From Candidatus Synchoanobacter obligatus (GTDB lineage Bacteria > Pseudomonadota > Gammaproteobacteria > Comchoanobacterales > Comchoanobacteraceae): a stretch of DNA of 64,000 nt. Positions 53,794 to 62,880 of the stretch are shown in pieces. Under the pieces are notes generated by a model. That model ran no database searches. It was given only the letters and a program-made list of their open reading frames with translations, and was not told the DNA's origin. Both the position numbers and the translations under genes were made by a program. The first letter of the stretch is position 1, and each line of letters begins with the position of its first letter. The stretch spans positions 122,304-186,303 of the forward strand of contig NZ_JAKUDN010000001.1 of NCBI RefSeq assembly GCF_024259865.1, written 5' to 3'.

Positions 53794-55158
53794 ATGTCTA
53801 ATCAGTCCATCACGATGGAAGAAATCGTTAGCTTATGTAAAAGAAGAGGATTTATCTTCCAAAGCTATGACTTGTATGGTGGATTACAAGGTCTATATGA
53901 TTATGGGCCATTAGGATGTGAACTGAAAAAAAACCTAAAAGAGGCCTGGTGGCAGGACATGGTCTATTCTAGGCATGATGTCGAAGGTATTGATGGGAGT
54001 ATCCTTACCCATAAACAAGCCCTCAAGTATTCCGGACATGAAGATACCTTTACCGATCCGATGGTTGATTGTAAAGATTGTAAATTTAGAATGCGTGCAG
54101 ATCACATTGATGGCAAATGCACCAACTGCGGCTCAACCAACTTAACAGAAGCCCGTGATTTCAATCTTATGTTCAAAACCCATTATGGACCTGTGGAATC
54201 TACTGACAGTACGGCTTATTTAAGACCTGAAACAGCACAAAGCATCTTTACCAACTTTAAAAACGTCCTGGATGCAACCTCTAGAAAGATCCCCTTTGGT
54301 ATTGCCCAAATCGGTAAAGCCTTCAGAAATGAAATCACGCCTAGAAACTTCATCTTTAGAGTCCGTGAGTTTGAACAGATGGAACTTGAGTTCTTTGTCA
54401 AACCTGGTGAAGATGACACTTGGCATGAATACTGGATAAAAGAGCGCCTTAACTGGTGGCAACAACAAGGTATTAATCCTGAGAACCTGGTATTAGAACC
54501 TCAGAAAAAAGACGATCTCTCACATTATGCTAAAGCCACAACCGATATCCTCTACCGCTTCCCACATGGATTGGAAGAGCTTGAAGGCGTTGCCAACCGA
54601 ACGGACTATGATCTAGGCTCCCATACCAAAAATCAAGCTGAGTTAAATATCCAAGCATCTGTTAAGGACAACCCTGACAGTATTAGCAAACTACAAATCC
54701 AAACCCCTGGAGAAAAACCTTATATCCCCTTCGTGATTGAGCCCTCAGCTGGTTTGGATCGTGGTGTCCTAGCCCTATTGGTTGATGCTTACTGTAAAGA
54801 AACATTGGCCGATGGCAAACAGAGGACTGTCCTTAAACTGAAGCCTTCCTTAGCCCCCATCAAAGTGGCGGTGATCCCCCTTGCCAAAAATAATCCTGAG
54901 ATTGTGGCCATTGCCAAAGAGATCACAGAATCCCTACAAGCTTTAAAAATAGGCCGTATTCGTTATGAAGATACAGGCAATATTGGTAAAGCCTATCGCC
55001 GAAATGATGAAGTCGGTACGCCTTTATGTATCACCGTTGATTTCGAAACCCTTGAGCAAGAACCCAAGACCGTCACTATCCGCCACAGAGATAGCACTGA
55101 ACAAATCAGAATCGACTACCTAGAGATCACAAGCTACATCCAATCACAGCTAAATTAA
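53794..55158 (+). CDS. glyS: glycyl-tRNA synthetase, dimeric (alpha2) type
   Basis: 454 residues, one polypeptide. Class II motifs: N-terminal [25 protein letters not shown], motif 2 [30 protein letters not shown], motif 3 [16 protein letters not shown], and a C-terminal anticodon-binding domain (IKVAVIPL ... [10 protein letters not shown]). A zinc-ribbon-like insertion with CKDC and CTNC lies near 92-112. Most gammaproteobacteria carry the alpha2beta2 GlyQ/GlyS enzyme; the dimeric type is usual in eukaryotes, archaea and Gram-positives, so horizontal transfer is likely. It lies 12 nt before the next gene. Confidence 0.95.
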   Translation: MSNQSITMEEIVSLCKRRGFIFQSYDLYGGLQGLYDYGPLGCELKKNLKEAWWQDMVYSRHDVEGIDGSILTHKQALKYSGHEDTFTDPMVDCKDCKFRMRADHIDGKCTNCGSTNLTEARDFNLMFKTHYGPVESTDSTAYLRPETAQSIFTNFKNVLDATSRKIPFGIAQIGKAFRNEITPRNFIFRVREFEQMELEFFVKPGEDDTWHEYWIKERLNWWQQQGINPENLVLEPQKKDDLSHYAKATTDILYRFPHGLEELEGVANRTDYDLGSHTKNQAELNIQASVKDNPDSISKLQIQTPGEKPYIPFVIEPSAGLDRGVLALLVDAYCKETLADGKQRTVLKLKPSLAPIKVAVIPLAKNNPEIVAIAKEITESLQALKIGRIRYEDTGNIGKAYRRNDEVGTPLCITVDFETLEQEPKTVTIRHRDSTEQIRIDYLEITSYIQSQLN

Positions 55159-55170
55159 CCAAGGATCACT

Positions 55171-56046
55171 ATGCCAACTCACCCCACATACGTCCTAAAA
55201 GAAGACTATCAGTATAACCCTATTCCACTTGGGGCAATATACTATATTAACATAAACGTTCCAGGGCAAGACAATCAGATTTGTCACCGGATTATCGCCA
55301 CGCAATCCTCACCAACAGCCATGCTTCACAAGCTTACCGAAGCAGTAGAGGATCAAAACACACAACCGATTTACACCACATCAAGCTACTGGAGGTTGCA
55401 TTTACAGTATCTCTGGATTTGTATTACATCAGCGCTTGCCTGCATCGTCTCTCGATCATCATATAGCGAACTTCGAGATAATGCCCTTGATGCCAATATC
55501 GAATTGGGTCTTGTAATGAAACACAAAGGTCCTCACCATGCACTGTTTCGTGGCTTAACCAGTTTTGCGCACTATGTCTTTAAAAACATCTCTTATGATA
55601 CGTTAGACTCCTACCGCCATCTTCTCTTGCTCCCAAGCATCATCCTTGCCCCCTTTGTCTATCTGATGAGCACCCTATTTTTAAAAACGCCTGAAGCATA
55701 TACCCTCAGCCAAGAAGGTTACAAAGGTTTGGTCGAAGCCTCCATCACACGCAGAGCAGTAACCCAAGATCAACATAGAGAACATCTAAGCAACTTAGAA
55801 AAACTTCACAATAGACGAAATCACTCCCCTTATCAGATTATGCCAAAGCAACAAATCATTGCTGAAAAAATTGCCTCAACAACCCAGGGCAGTATATTCC
55901 TTGTACCTACTGACTATCTTGATGATGGCTATAAAAATGGCCTACTTCGTAGCATCATAAAAGAATCACAAAACAAAGTACAAATTACATACCAAGATAA
56001 AAGTAAATATAACCTGTTAACCGAAGTACAATTCGGTAGCTTGTAG
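55171..56046 (+). CDS. membrane protein, unknown, after glyS
   Basis: 291 residues, 12 nt after glyS with AAGGA before the ATG, so probably the same operon. Two hydrophobic helices: about residues 76-93 (YLWICITSALACIVSRSS) and 148-170. The rest is soluble and partly basic; no domain recognised. Confidence 0.7.
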   Translation: MPTHPTYVLKEDYQYNPIPLGAIYYININVPGQDNQICHRIIATQSSPTAMLHKLTEAVEDQNTQPIYTTSSYWRLHLQYLWICITSALACIVSRSSYSELRDNALDANIELGLVMKHKGPHHALFRGLTSFAHYVFKNISYDTLDSYRHLLLLPSIILAPFVYLMSTLFLKTPEAYTLSQEGYKGLVEASITRRAVTQDQHREHLSNLEKLHNRRNHSPYQIMPKQQIIAEKIASTTQGSIFLVPTDYLDDGYKNGLLRSIIKESQNKVQITYQDKSKYNLLTEVQFGSL

Positions 56047-56049
56047 CAT

Positions 56050-56074
56050 ACAGAAATCCTAACAATATTTCTGT
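56050..56074 (+). terminator. stem-loop after the glyS operon
   Basis: ACAGAAAT (56050-56057), 9-nt loop, ATTTCTGT (56067-56074): perfect 8-bp stem just after the stop at 56046. No T-run, so terminator function is tentative. Confidence 0.5.
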
Positions 56075-56127
56075 CAAATAAAAAAAGCGCGCTAGAATAC
56101 CGTCACTTTAAACAAAAAGGTGATGAT

Positions 56128-57129
56128 ATGCCATCAAAAAACAATAACAATATATATGACCTCGCTTCGTCTAAAATGACTAAGGAAGAGCAATTGAACA
56201 ACGAATTCAAAGAATTTCTTTTTGATAATCATAATGACTTTAATAGCTTTGAACTAGATCAGATTACTGAAAGTTATTCGGATATTGATTTTGAGCTGAC
56301 CTCATTTTCGAAGGGAAGTAACGAGCTAACACTTAAAGTAGACGGCTTAGCGCCCCAAACCTTTGCTCTTGACAAAATTGATGGTAATCACAATGCCGTG
56401 CTAGAAAGACTAAAACAAGATTGCATCAAGCATAGTAGGGTATATGATATTGCTGATGCTCCTGCAAATAGTCCACCCCCACTCCCCACGACCCCAAAAC
56501 CCATAACCACCCTCGATCTGTTAGAATCGAATTATCGACAGAATATGAATTTGAGCACTTTAAACACTAAGCAGAAGGTATTCTGCATAAAGATGAACCA
56601 ACTGGTTTCAACGATGAGTGTTGATCAGGTAAAAGGAATTCTCTCACAAATTTCCAATGGGGGTGATGAAGTTAGGTATCAAGACAAGATTAAAAAAGCT
56701 TTGACGGGGCATTCTCACAACAAACCTCCTCTCCCTGCCAAGGTGCACGGGAAAGCCCTATCGGAGGTTAATAAGGTGAGAAATTCACATAATAATCCTG
56801 TTTATGATCAAGATTCTCCAGCCTTGACCGAAAAGGAAGCCTTTGAAGCCATAACAAAATCTTACGTTGAGTTCAAGCAAAGAAATGATTCCACATACAA
56901 CTTATCAAAATCAAAGGTAGGCATTAGAGCCTGCAAAGACTTAAGTAGTAAATACAAGGACATAACCAGAACAGACTTAATGACCATACTCAAGAAGACA
57001 ACAGCAGATTTGAAGGACAACGGACAAATAAACTACCTACCAACCGTGGCAAAGCTTCTGAAAGAAAGGGGGGAAATCCTCCGCCCTCCTAAAGTGGATC
57101 GGACAACAAAACCTAACCTTAAAAGGTAA
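56128..57129 (+). CDS. proline-rich, tyrosine-motif protein (effector-like)
   Basis: 333 residues, hydrophilic, no membrane segment. Polyproline stretches (PPPLPTTPKP near 117; KPPLPAK near 207) suggest SH3/WW-type contacts. Several tyrosines sit in similar contexts (NNIYDLAS near the start, RVYDIAD near 110, NPVYDQD near 225), resembling EPIYA-like phosphorylation sites of Bartonella/Helicobacter-type effectors. The C-terminal part is helical. AGGTG precedes ATG 56128. Effector function is inference from composition only. Confidence 0.72.
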   Translation: MPSKNNNNIYDLASSKMTKEEQLNNEFKEFLFDNHNDFNSFELDQITESYSDIDFELTSFSKGSNELTLKVDGLAPQTFALDKIDGNHNAVLERLKQDCIKHSRVYDIADAPANSPPPLPTTPKPITTLDLLESNYRQNMNLSTLNTKQKVFCIKMNQLVSTMSVDQVKGILSQISNGGDEVRYQDKIKKALTGHSHNKPPLPAKVHGKALSEVNKVRNSHNNPVYDQDSPALTEKEAFEAITKSYVEFKQRNDSTYNLSKSKVGIRACKDLSSKYKDITRTDLMTILKKTTADLKDNGQINYLPTVAKLLKERGEILRPPKVDRTTKPNLKR

Positions 57130-57838
57130 TATCTTTTCCTTGGTAGTCCATCAACTTCCCTGAGTGATCTTGAGAAAGGTTCATCATATGTTGCCAGAGC
57201 TCTGAGGCTGCAGTCTCTGGTGACTTAATATGCGAAGGGTCAGTATGGGTCTGGTACGGTGCAAAGCCTGGACTTGAGACTGTACCTGGATGGTACAATG
57301 AGACGCAGCATTCTGTTGTCCGTTTTAACTCTATGGCCAAACTTCTAAATAACATATTTAAACCAGCTTTACTGGCTCGGTAAGCATACCAACCGCCTAG
57401 GTGATTGTCTGAGATACTCCCCACTCTAGCAGAGATCGCCAAACACACACTTGGGGTGTGTTTCGGGAATAAAGGTGCCAGTGCTCTGGCCAGCATAATC
57501 GGTCCCATAGCATTCACCTGGTATAACCCGGATAACTCTGGTATTGAAACATCACTGATTCTTTTCTCAGGACCTGATTCTCTATGGGTTAAGGCGCCTG
57601 TTGCAATGATTAGGATATCTAACTCTGGGATTGATTTGGCTATATCATCTAAGCGATCTGGATTGTCATAATCCAATGGTAGATGAATCACCTTATCACC
57701 TGAAACCACTTGGCGAGACAAAGCATATATTTGTGCGACATCTGAGCGTTGTTGACAATATTTAACCAAGGCACCACCAATACCACCATTGGCACCTGCA
57801 ATTACAATATGTAAGGGCTTTGATCCATCCTTTAACAT
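57119..57838 (-). CDS. short-chain dehydrogenase/reductase (CsgA-like)
   Basis: I start at ATG 57838 because AAGGA lies 6 nt upstream; frames to 57844 or 57865 are open. Contains the Rossmann motif GANGGIGGAL (about 13-22) and the SDR catalytic set: Ser in ISARVGSI, then YAYRASKAG with the Tyr-xxx-Lys pair. The NADP/NAD preference and substrate are unknown. It overlaps the end of the tyrosine-motif gene by 11 nt in opposite orientation. Confidence 0.88.
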   Translation of the reverse strand: MLKDGSKPLHIVIAGANGGIGGALVKYCQQRSDVAQIYALSRQVVSGDKVIHLPLDYDNPDRLDDIAKSIPELDILIIATGALTHRESGPEKRISDVSIPELSGLYQVNAMGPIMLARALAPLFPKHTPSVCLAISARVGSISDNHLGGWYAYRASKAGLNMLFRSLAIELKRTTECCVSLYHPGTVSSPGFAPYQTHTDPSHIKSPETAASELWQHMMNLSQDHSGKLMDYQGKDITF

Positions 57839-57941
57839 AACCATTCCTTTTGATCCTAGCCCCATCTTAACTACTTATGATTCAACCCACAAGCTGCTCG
57901 TCAAATATCGGGCATAAAGCATGTTACACCCGATATCCTAT

Positions 57942-58985
57942 TTATAGTCCTAATGTCAAAGTAGCATCAGCCTTGACTGGAGATACCGGCGCTGAAGGCT
58001 GTGCTGCCGAAGCCCCGCCTTCGAGACTTGCTGCTGCAACAGGTACTACGACCATCTCACTTGTAACACCTTGGTAAACGAATGGACACAACCATGGATA
58101 TACAATCGTTACGCTGCCCATCATAGGCAACATTGGCTTCAAATATAAATCCCACATTTTCGTCCACTCAGATTCAGCCTTATTTGGCTTTGCAAAAGTT
58201 TTATCCATATCTTTTTCTTGTGTAGGGACAATGGATTCAGGGATCAACACCATTGTGTATCCGTTACCACTTTTTTCTTCACAATAGTGTACTGACGCTA
58301 CACGCCCTTGATAGGATGATGCACATGCTTTAAAACCCGTAATAAGATCCTTCCTGTCATCTATAAATATCACCATACTATCTGGCTTAGACCAAGCACC
58401 ATGCATGGCAAATAATGCTGATTTGTCCATTGAGCTAACAGTCTTATAGTCCTGTGGTAGATTGGCAAATAGCGCTACCTTTAGGTCTTTTAACGCCACA
58501 TTTTCACCACACAGTCTTTTCATTTCATTGCTAAAAATTGAGAGCATCACAGGTGCAGAAAACAGTTGCAGAAACTGCAACTTCATGGCCCAACTTGCAA
58601 ATCCCTTATGGTGTATTGTTTTATCATGTGACTGGCCTGCTTGAAGCTTTTTGCTATTTAAGAAAGCATTACTTTGGTCTATCTTAGCATCTCTTGCGGA
58701 GCCTGAATAAATCTCTACTGCAGCCTCTGGAAGCAATGCTCCCTCTGCTCTAGTAGCAGCAATGATTGTCATCATATGGTCAAACAACGGTTTTGCAGCT
58801 TCTACTACTGACTGTGTCCACAAACTGGCTATTTGCGTAAAAACAGCGTCATCATCTAAGTTTAGCTGATCAATAGGACCTTTGAAATGCTCATGTACTT
58901 TATGTATCATGATATCTTGAACTTTATTGGTGATTAACACCCCGTCAATATCTACCAACATGCGGATTGTATTTATTATTTTCAT
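57942..58985 (-). CDS. HAD-superfamily-like protein with low-complexity tail
   Basis: 347 residues. N-terminal MLVDIDGVLI has the HAD motif I DxDGV (Asp near 12 and 14); VIFIDDRKDLITGFK (about 215-230) looks like motif IV (DD). A helical cap of about 180 residues lies between. Motif II/III are not certain. The tail is Ala/Ser/Gly/Pro-rich (SLEGGASAAQPSA...). HAD proteins with caps are usually phosphatases. Possibly host-directed because of the tail, by analogy with the neighbouring effectors; unproven. AAGAG before ATG 58985. Confidence 0.75.
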   Translation of the reverse strand: MKIINTIRMLVDIDGVLITNKVQDIMIHKVHEHFKGPIDQLNLDDDAVFTQIASLWTQSVVEAAKPLFDHMMTIIAATRAEGALLPEAAVEIYSGSARDAKIDQSNAFLNSKKLQAGQSHDKTIHHKGFASWAMKLQFLQLFSAPVMLSIFSNEMKRLCGENVALKDLKVALFANLPQDYKTVSSMDKSALFAMHGAWSKPDSMVIFIDDRKDLITGFKACASSYQGRVASVHYCEEKSGNGYTMVLIPESIVPTQEKDMDKTFAKPNKAESEWTKMWDLYLKPMLPMMGSVTIVYPWLCPFVYQGVTSEMVVVPVAAASLEGGASAAQPSAPVSPVKADATLTLGL

Positions 58986-59200
58986 GCTTATACTCTTTAT
59001 AACGACACCTTAAAATAAAGCAAAGATGATGATTATGCAACAAAAAAAACGATTATACGCTCATCACAATGACACAGACACAAAATTTATATACCAGGAA
59101 CCTCAATACATCTGATGAACGCACCCACCTCATTCCGCTCATTAGCACCTTTATTTCTATATTAGGATAGATTAGAATAGCACCATCTTGGAGTATACCT

Positions 59201-60586
59201 ATGAACCGATCCATTGTTTTATTTCGTTTAGACTTGAGAATACAGGACAACCCTGCATTCAATGCTGCTGTAAATGACCAGATATTACCTATTTATATCC
59301 ATGATACAAAAAGTCTTGGTGATTGGCCCTTGGGGCATAATAGCCAACAGTGGTTAGACAATGCATTATCGTCTTTGAATGAAACACTCAATAACCAACT
59401 GGTTATATTAGAAGGTGATACGCTATCTATTGTGAAAACACTGTGTGAAGAACACCAAATACAAAACGTGTACTGGAACAGGTGTTATGAGCCCAGCCGA
59501 ATTGCTGCTGACAAAACCCTAAAAGCCTCCTTAAAAGATCTTGGGATTCATGCTGAGTCATTTAATGCTAGCTTATTATGGGAGCCTTGGACCATTCTCA
59601 ATCAACAGCAAGAACCTTACAAAGTCTATACCCCTTACTACCGCAAAGGGTGCTTAAACAGCACACCACCAAGAGCGGTTGAAGCAATACAAGTTGAGCA
59701 GCTTGAGTGGATTGATTTCCCTCAAGAGAAATCCTCTCCCAAACCTATTGCACAATGGGACGTCAGTGAACAAGGTGCCATGAATGTCTTTTTAAACTTT
59801 GTTGCTGAAGGGCTCAGTGGCTACAAGAAACAACGTGACTTTCCAGCAAGACCGCATACCTCTCGATTATCACCTTACCTACACTGGGGGATGATCTCGC
59901 CCAATCAAATTTGGCATCATGTTAAAGGCCTGACAGGTATGGTTCCAGATGAAGATATTGATCATTTCTTAAGTGAATTGGGTTGGCGAGAATTTTCTTA
60001 TTACCAACTGTATCACTATCCATCACTACCCACTGACAACTGGCAAAAGACATTTGATCGGTTTGAGTGGGAGGAAAGCCCGGAACAACTAGAAGCCTGG
60101 CAGATGGGCAAAACGGGTATCCCGATTATTGATGCCGCGATGCGTGAGCTTTTGAACACTGGGTATATGCATAACCGAATGCGAATGGTGGTTGCCTCTT
60201 TTCTAACCAAAAATCTATTGATCCATTGGCATGAAGGCGAGCACTGGTTTTGGGAGCATCTTTATGATGCAGACCTTGCCTCAAATAGTGCCAGCTGGCA
60301 ATGGGTTGCTGGATCAGGCTTTGATGCAGCTCCTTATTTCAGAATCTTTAACTCTTTGCTACAAAGTCAAAAGTTTGATCCTGAGGGTGACTATATTCGA
60401 CAGCATGTTCCAGAACTGGCTCAATTACCCACTAAGCACTTACATGCACCGTGGGAAGCGCCTGAGGCCATCTTAAAAGAAGCTGGAATTCATTTGGGAT
60501 CAACCTACCCCTATCCTATTGTGGATCTTAAAACCTCCAGGAAAGAAGCACTTGAACGTTATAGTCAAATGAAGGATGCGTCATGA
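59201..60586 (+). CDS. phrB: deoxyribodipyrimidine photolyase (CPD, PhrB-like)
   Basis: 461 residues: an N-terminal antenna-binding Rossmann domain (VLFRLDLRIQDNPAF) and a C-terminal helical FAD domain with LSPYLHWGMISP, FLSELGWREFSYYQL, MHNRMRMVVASFLTKNLLIHW, and ASNSASWQWVAGSGFDAAPYFRIFNS. All are typical of class I CPD photolyases, which split UV-induced cyclobutane dimers with blue light. GGAG 8 nt before the ATG. Overlaps the next gene by 4 nt, which is coupled. A second, unrelated photolyase-type gene lies at 26574. Confidence 0.95.
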   Translation: MNRSIVLFRLDLRIQDNPAFNAAVNDQILPIYIHDTKSLGDWPLGHNSQQWLDNALSSLNETLNNQLVILEGDTLSIVKTLCEEHQIQNVYWNRCYEPSRIAADKTLKASLKDLGIHAESFNASLLWEPWTILNQQQEPYKVYTPYYRKGCLNSTPPRAVEAIQVEQLEWIDFPQEKSSPKPIAQWDVSEQGAMNVFLNFVAEGLSGYKKQRDFPARPHTSRLSPYLHWGMISPNQIWHHVKGLTGMVPDEDIDHFLSELGWREFSYYQLYHYPSLPTDNWQKTFDRFEWEESPEQLEAWQMGKTGIPIIDAAMRELLNTGYMHNRMRMVVASFLTKNLLIHWHEGEHWFWEHLYDADLASNSASWQWVAGSGFDAAPYFRIFNSLLQSQKFDPEGDYIRQHVPELAQLPTKHLHAPWEAPEAILKEAGIHLGSTYPYPIVDLKTSRKEALERYSQMKDAS

Positions 60587-61470
60587 ACATTCTAATATTT
60601 GGTGCCAGTGGCTTTATTGGTCAACACCTGGCCATGGCGCTATCTGAGCATCAGCTCACGTTGGTTTCCAGAAAGTCTGCTCGGATACAAGCATTGGCCA
60701 ACCAACTGCCTCATGCCACCATTCAAACCTGGGATACCTTAGCAGATATCCCACTAGATCACATAGATATTGTCATTAACCTTTGTGGAAAATCACTATT
60801 GGGCATTTGGACCGACGCATTTAAAGATGAATTACTAAACAGTAGAGTCACCCCCTTAAACACCATTGCAACACTGTTTGGTCAGCACAATAAACCGCCA
60901 CATATCATTTGTGCCAGTGGGGTGGGAATTTATGGACATCAACCTGACAATGACCATCTATTTAAAGAAAGTGACCATGCTGTCCACCCTTCCTTTCTCT
61001 CATCACTAGCCAACACCTGTGAATCGACTTTACCAGATAATCATCAAAAGCATACCTGCTACCTCCGTTTGGGTGCGGTATTAGATCTCAGTGGTGGAAG
61101 CCTCCCATTAATGTGTTTCCCACATTATTTTGGTTTGGGCGCCATTTTGGGTAAAGGCACCCAACCTTTTTCTTGGGTCTCACTTTCAGATGTGATCCAA
61201 GCATTCTTATTTGCCATCGACCAACGACTCACAGGGGCTTATAACATTGTAACACCCATAAAAACCACCCAACAGGACTTTCAAAAAGGCCTTGCCAAAG
61301 CCATGCGAAGGCCTTGCTTTATTAAGATTCCAGAGGGTATTGCCAAACACTTTGGGCAAATGTATCAAGAGCTTGTTCTCAGTGGACAACAAGTCTCTTC
61401 TGAAAAAATCCAACAACTTGGATTTCAGTTTAAAATGACCGAGATCAAGGGCCTAATCAGAAAAACTTAA
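60583..61470 (+). CDS. yfcH: YfcH-like (TIGR01777) NAD-binding epimerase-family protein
   Basis: 295 residues; GASGFIGQHLA nucleotide-binding start, then NLCGKSLLG(I)W, ICASGVGIYG with the SDR Ser and Tyr region, and the C-terminal DUF1731-like segment with VLSGQQVSSEKIQQLGFQFK. This family (E. coli YfcH, cyanobacterial and plant SulA homologues) has no proven substrate. Coupled to phrB by a 4-nt overlap. Confidence 0.9.
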   Translation: MNILIFGASGFIGQHLAMALSEHQLTLVSRKSARIQALANQLPHATIQTWDTLADIPLDHIDIVINLCGKSLLGIWTDAFKDELLNSRVTPLNTIATLFGQHNKPPHIICASGVGIYGHQPDNDHLFKESDHAVHPSFLSSLANTCESTLPDNHQKHTCYLRLGAVLDLSGGSLPLMCFPHYFGLGAILGKGTQPFSWVSLSDVIQAFLFAIDQRLTGAYNIVTPIKTTQQDFQKGLAKAMRRPCFIKIPEGIAKHFGQMYQELVLSGQQVSSEKIQQLGFQFKMTEIKGLIRKT

Positions 61471-61635
61471 ATGACCGAATGTGAGCAAGGAACGTCTCTT
61501 ATTTGTTTAGATGTGGGCATAACAAGCCTCTAGATCCTGAGAATAAATAGCCTTATGGACCCAAAGTCATTCGCTAGACTTATCACAGAAAATACGATAG
61601 AATATTGCTCAAATTATTGTTAATAGAGAATATTC

Positions 61636-62880
61636 ATGTGCATATTAAAAAAAGTTAAGCCTTACACCATGGCACTTGCCATTACCGGAGGCCTCATTGC
61701 TGGTAGTGGAATATTACCAGGGCACAATATTATTTTAGGAACAGCTGACTTTATTGCAGAGCTCTTTATGAGGCTTTTAAAGCTCGTAAGCTTGCCGATT
61801 ATTTTCTTATCCATTGCAACGACCATTTCGGGATTAGAGAAATACGATGATTTGAAAAAAACAGGCAGTCAGGTATTGGGTTATACCATCTCAACGACAG
61901 TCTGCGCTGCAACGATCGCTTTGCTATTGTTCTTAATCATCGACCCTGCAAATCCAAATTTGGTGAATCTAGCAACGGAAACAGCGCCCTCAGAACAAGG
62001 CATGCGTTATATTGATTATCTACTCAATGTTGTCCCATCTAATGTGATTCAAGCATTTGCTGATAATAATGTCATTGGCACCCTACTCATTGCAGTGGGG
62101 ATTGGGGTCTCATCACTCTCTCTACCAGGCGATAAAAGACAAACACTTCATCAGTTATTTTCCAGTCTTTATGCCGCAGTCTTTCAAGTGACCGAATGGA
62201 TACTGAAACTGGTTCCTGTGGCTATTTGGGGGTTTACTGCACAGTTTGTGCAAAGTGTTATGTCTCAATCCTTACAATTGGATACGCTTTCTTTATATTT
62301 ATTCTGTGTTGTTGGGGCCAATATTCTACAAGCCATTGTTGTTTTACCACTGCTACTAAAAAGAAAGGGTCTTGACCCTATGGTTATCTTTAAGAAGATG
62401 CTTCCAGCATTACAGGTTGCCTTTTGGTCAAAGTCTTCAAGTGCCGCCCTACCCGTTGCGCTAAAGCATTTAAAGTGCAATACCGATATCGATCATAAAG
62501 TTGCTAGTATCTCCATGCCTTTGTGCATTAGTATTAATATGAATGGGTGTGCTGCATTTATTCTAACAACCGTTTTCTTTGTCTCAAAATGTCATGGGAT
62601 TTTCTTCTCAGCACCAGAGATGCTGATCTGGATCTTAATTTCTACATTAACCGCTGTGGGTAATGCTGGCGTGCCAATGGGCTGTTATTTCTTGTCCTGT
62701 GCTCTTTTAAGCTCTATGGGCGTTTCATTGCAGATCATGGGGTTCATCCTACCCTTTTATGTCATGATTGATATGCTTGAAAGTGCCATTAATGTCTGGT
62801 CTGATATTTGTGTCACCCTGGCTGTGAATGCTGATAATGAAATGGCACACGATCTAGAAGCTAGCGAGATCACGGCTTAG
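61636..62880 (+). CDS. dicarboxylate/amino acid:cation symporter (DAACS, GltP-like)
   Basis: 414 residues with about eight membrane helices and two re-entrant loops. Conserved segments: SSSAALPV (HP1 SSSxxxP), SINMNGCAAFI (NMxG in TM7), and AVGNAGVPMG (HP2). The usual NMDGTA is NMNGCA here, so the cation/substrate site may differ from GltP. Takes up glutamate, aspartate or similar with Na+ or H+. AGAGA before ATG 61636. Confidence 0.9.
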   Translation: MCILKKVKPYTMALAITGGLIAGSGILPGHNIILGTADFIAELFMRLLKLVSLPIIFLSIATTISGLEKYDDLKKTGSQVLGYTISTTVCAATIALLLFLIIDPANPNLVNLATETAPSEQGMRYIDYLLNVVPSNVIQAFADNNVIGTLLIAVGIGVSSLSLPGDKRQTLHQLFSSLYAAVFQVTEWILKLVPVAIWGFTAQFVQSVMSQSLQLDTLSLYLFCVVGANILQAIVVLPLLLKRKGLDPMVIFKKMLPALQVAFWSKSSSAALPVALKHLKCNTDIDHKVASISMPLCISINMNGCAAFILTTVFFVSKCHGIFFSAPEMLIWILISTLTAVGNAGVPMGCYFLSCALLSSMGVSLQIMGFILPFYVMIDMLESAINVWSDICVTLAVNADNEMAHDLEASEITA

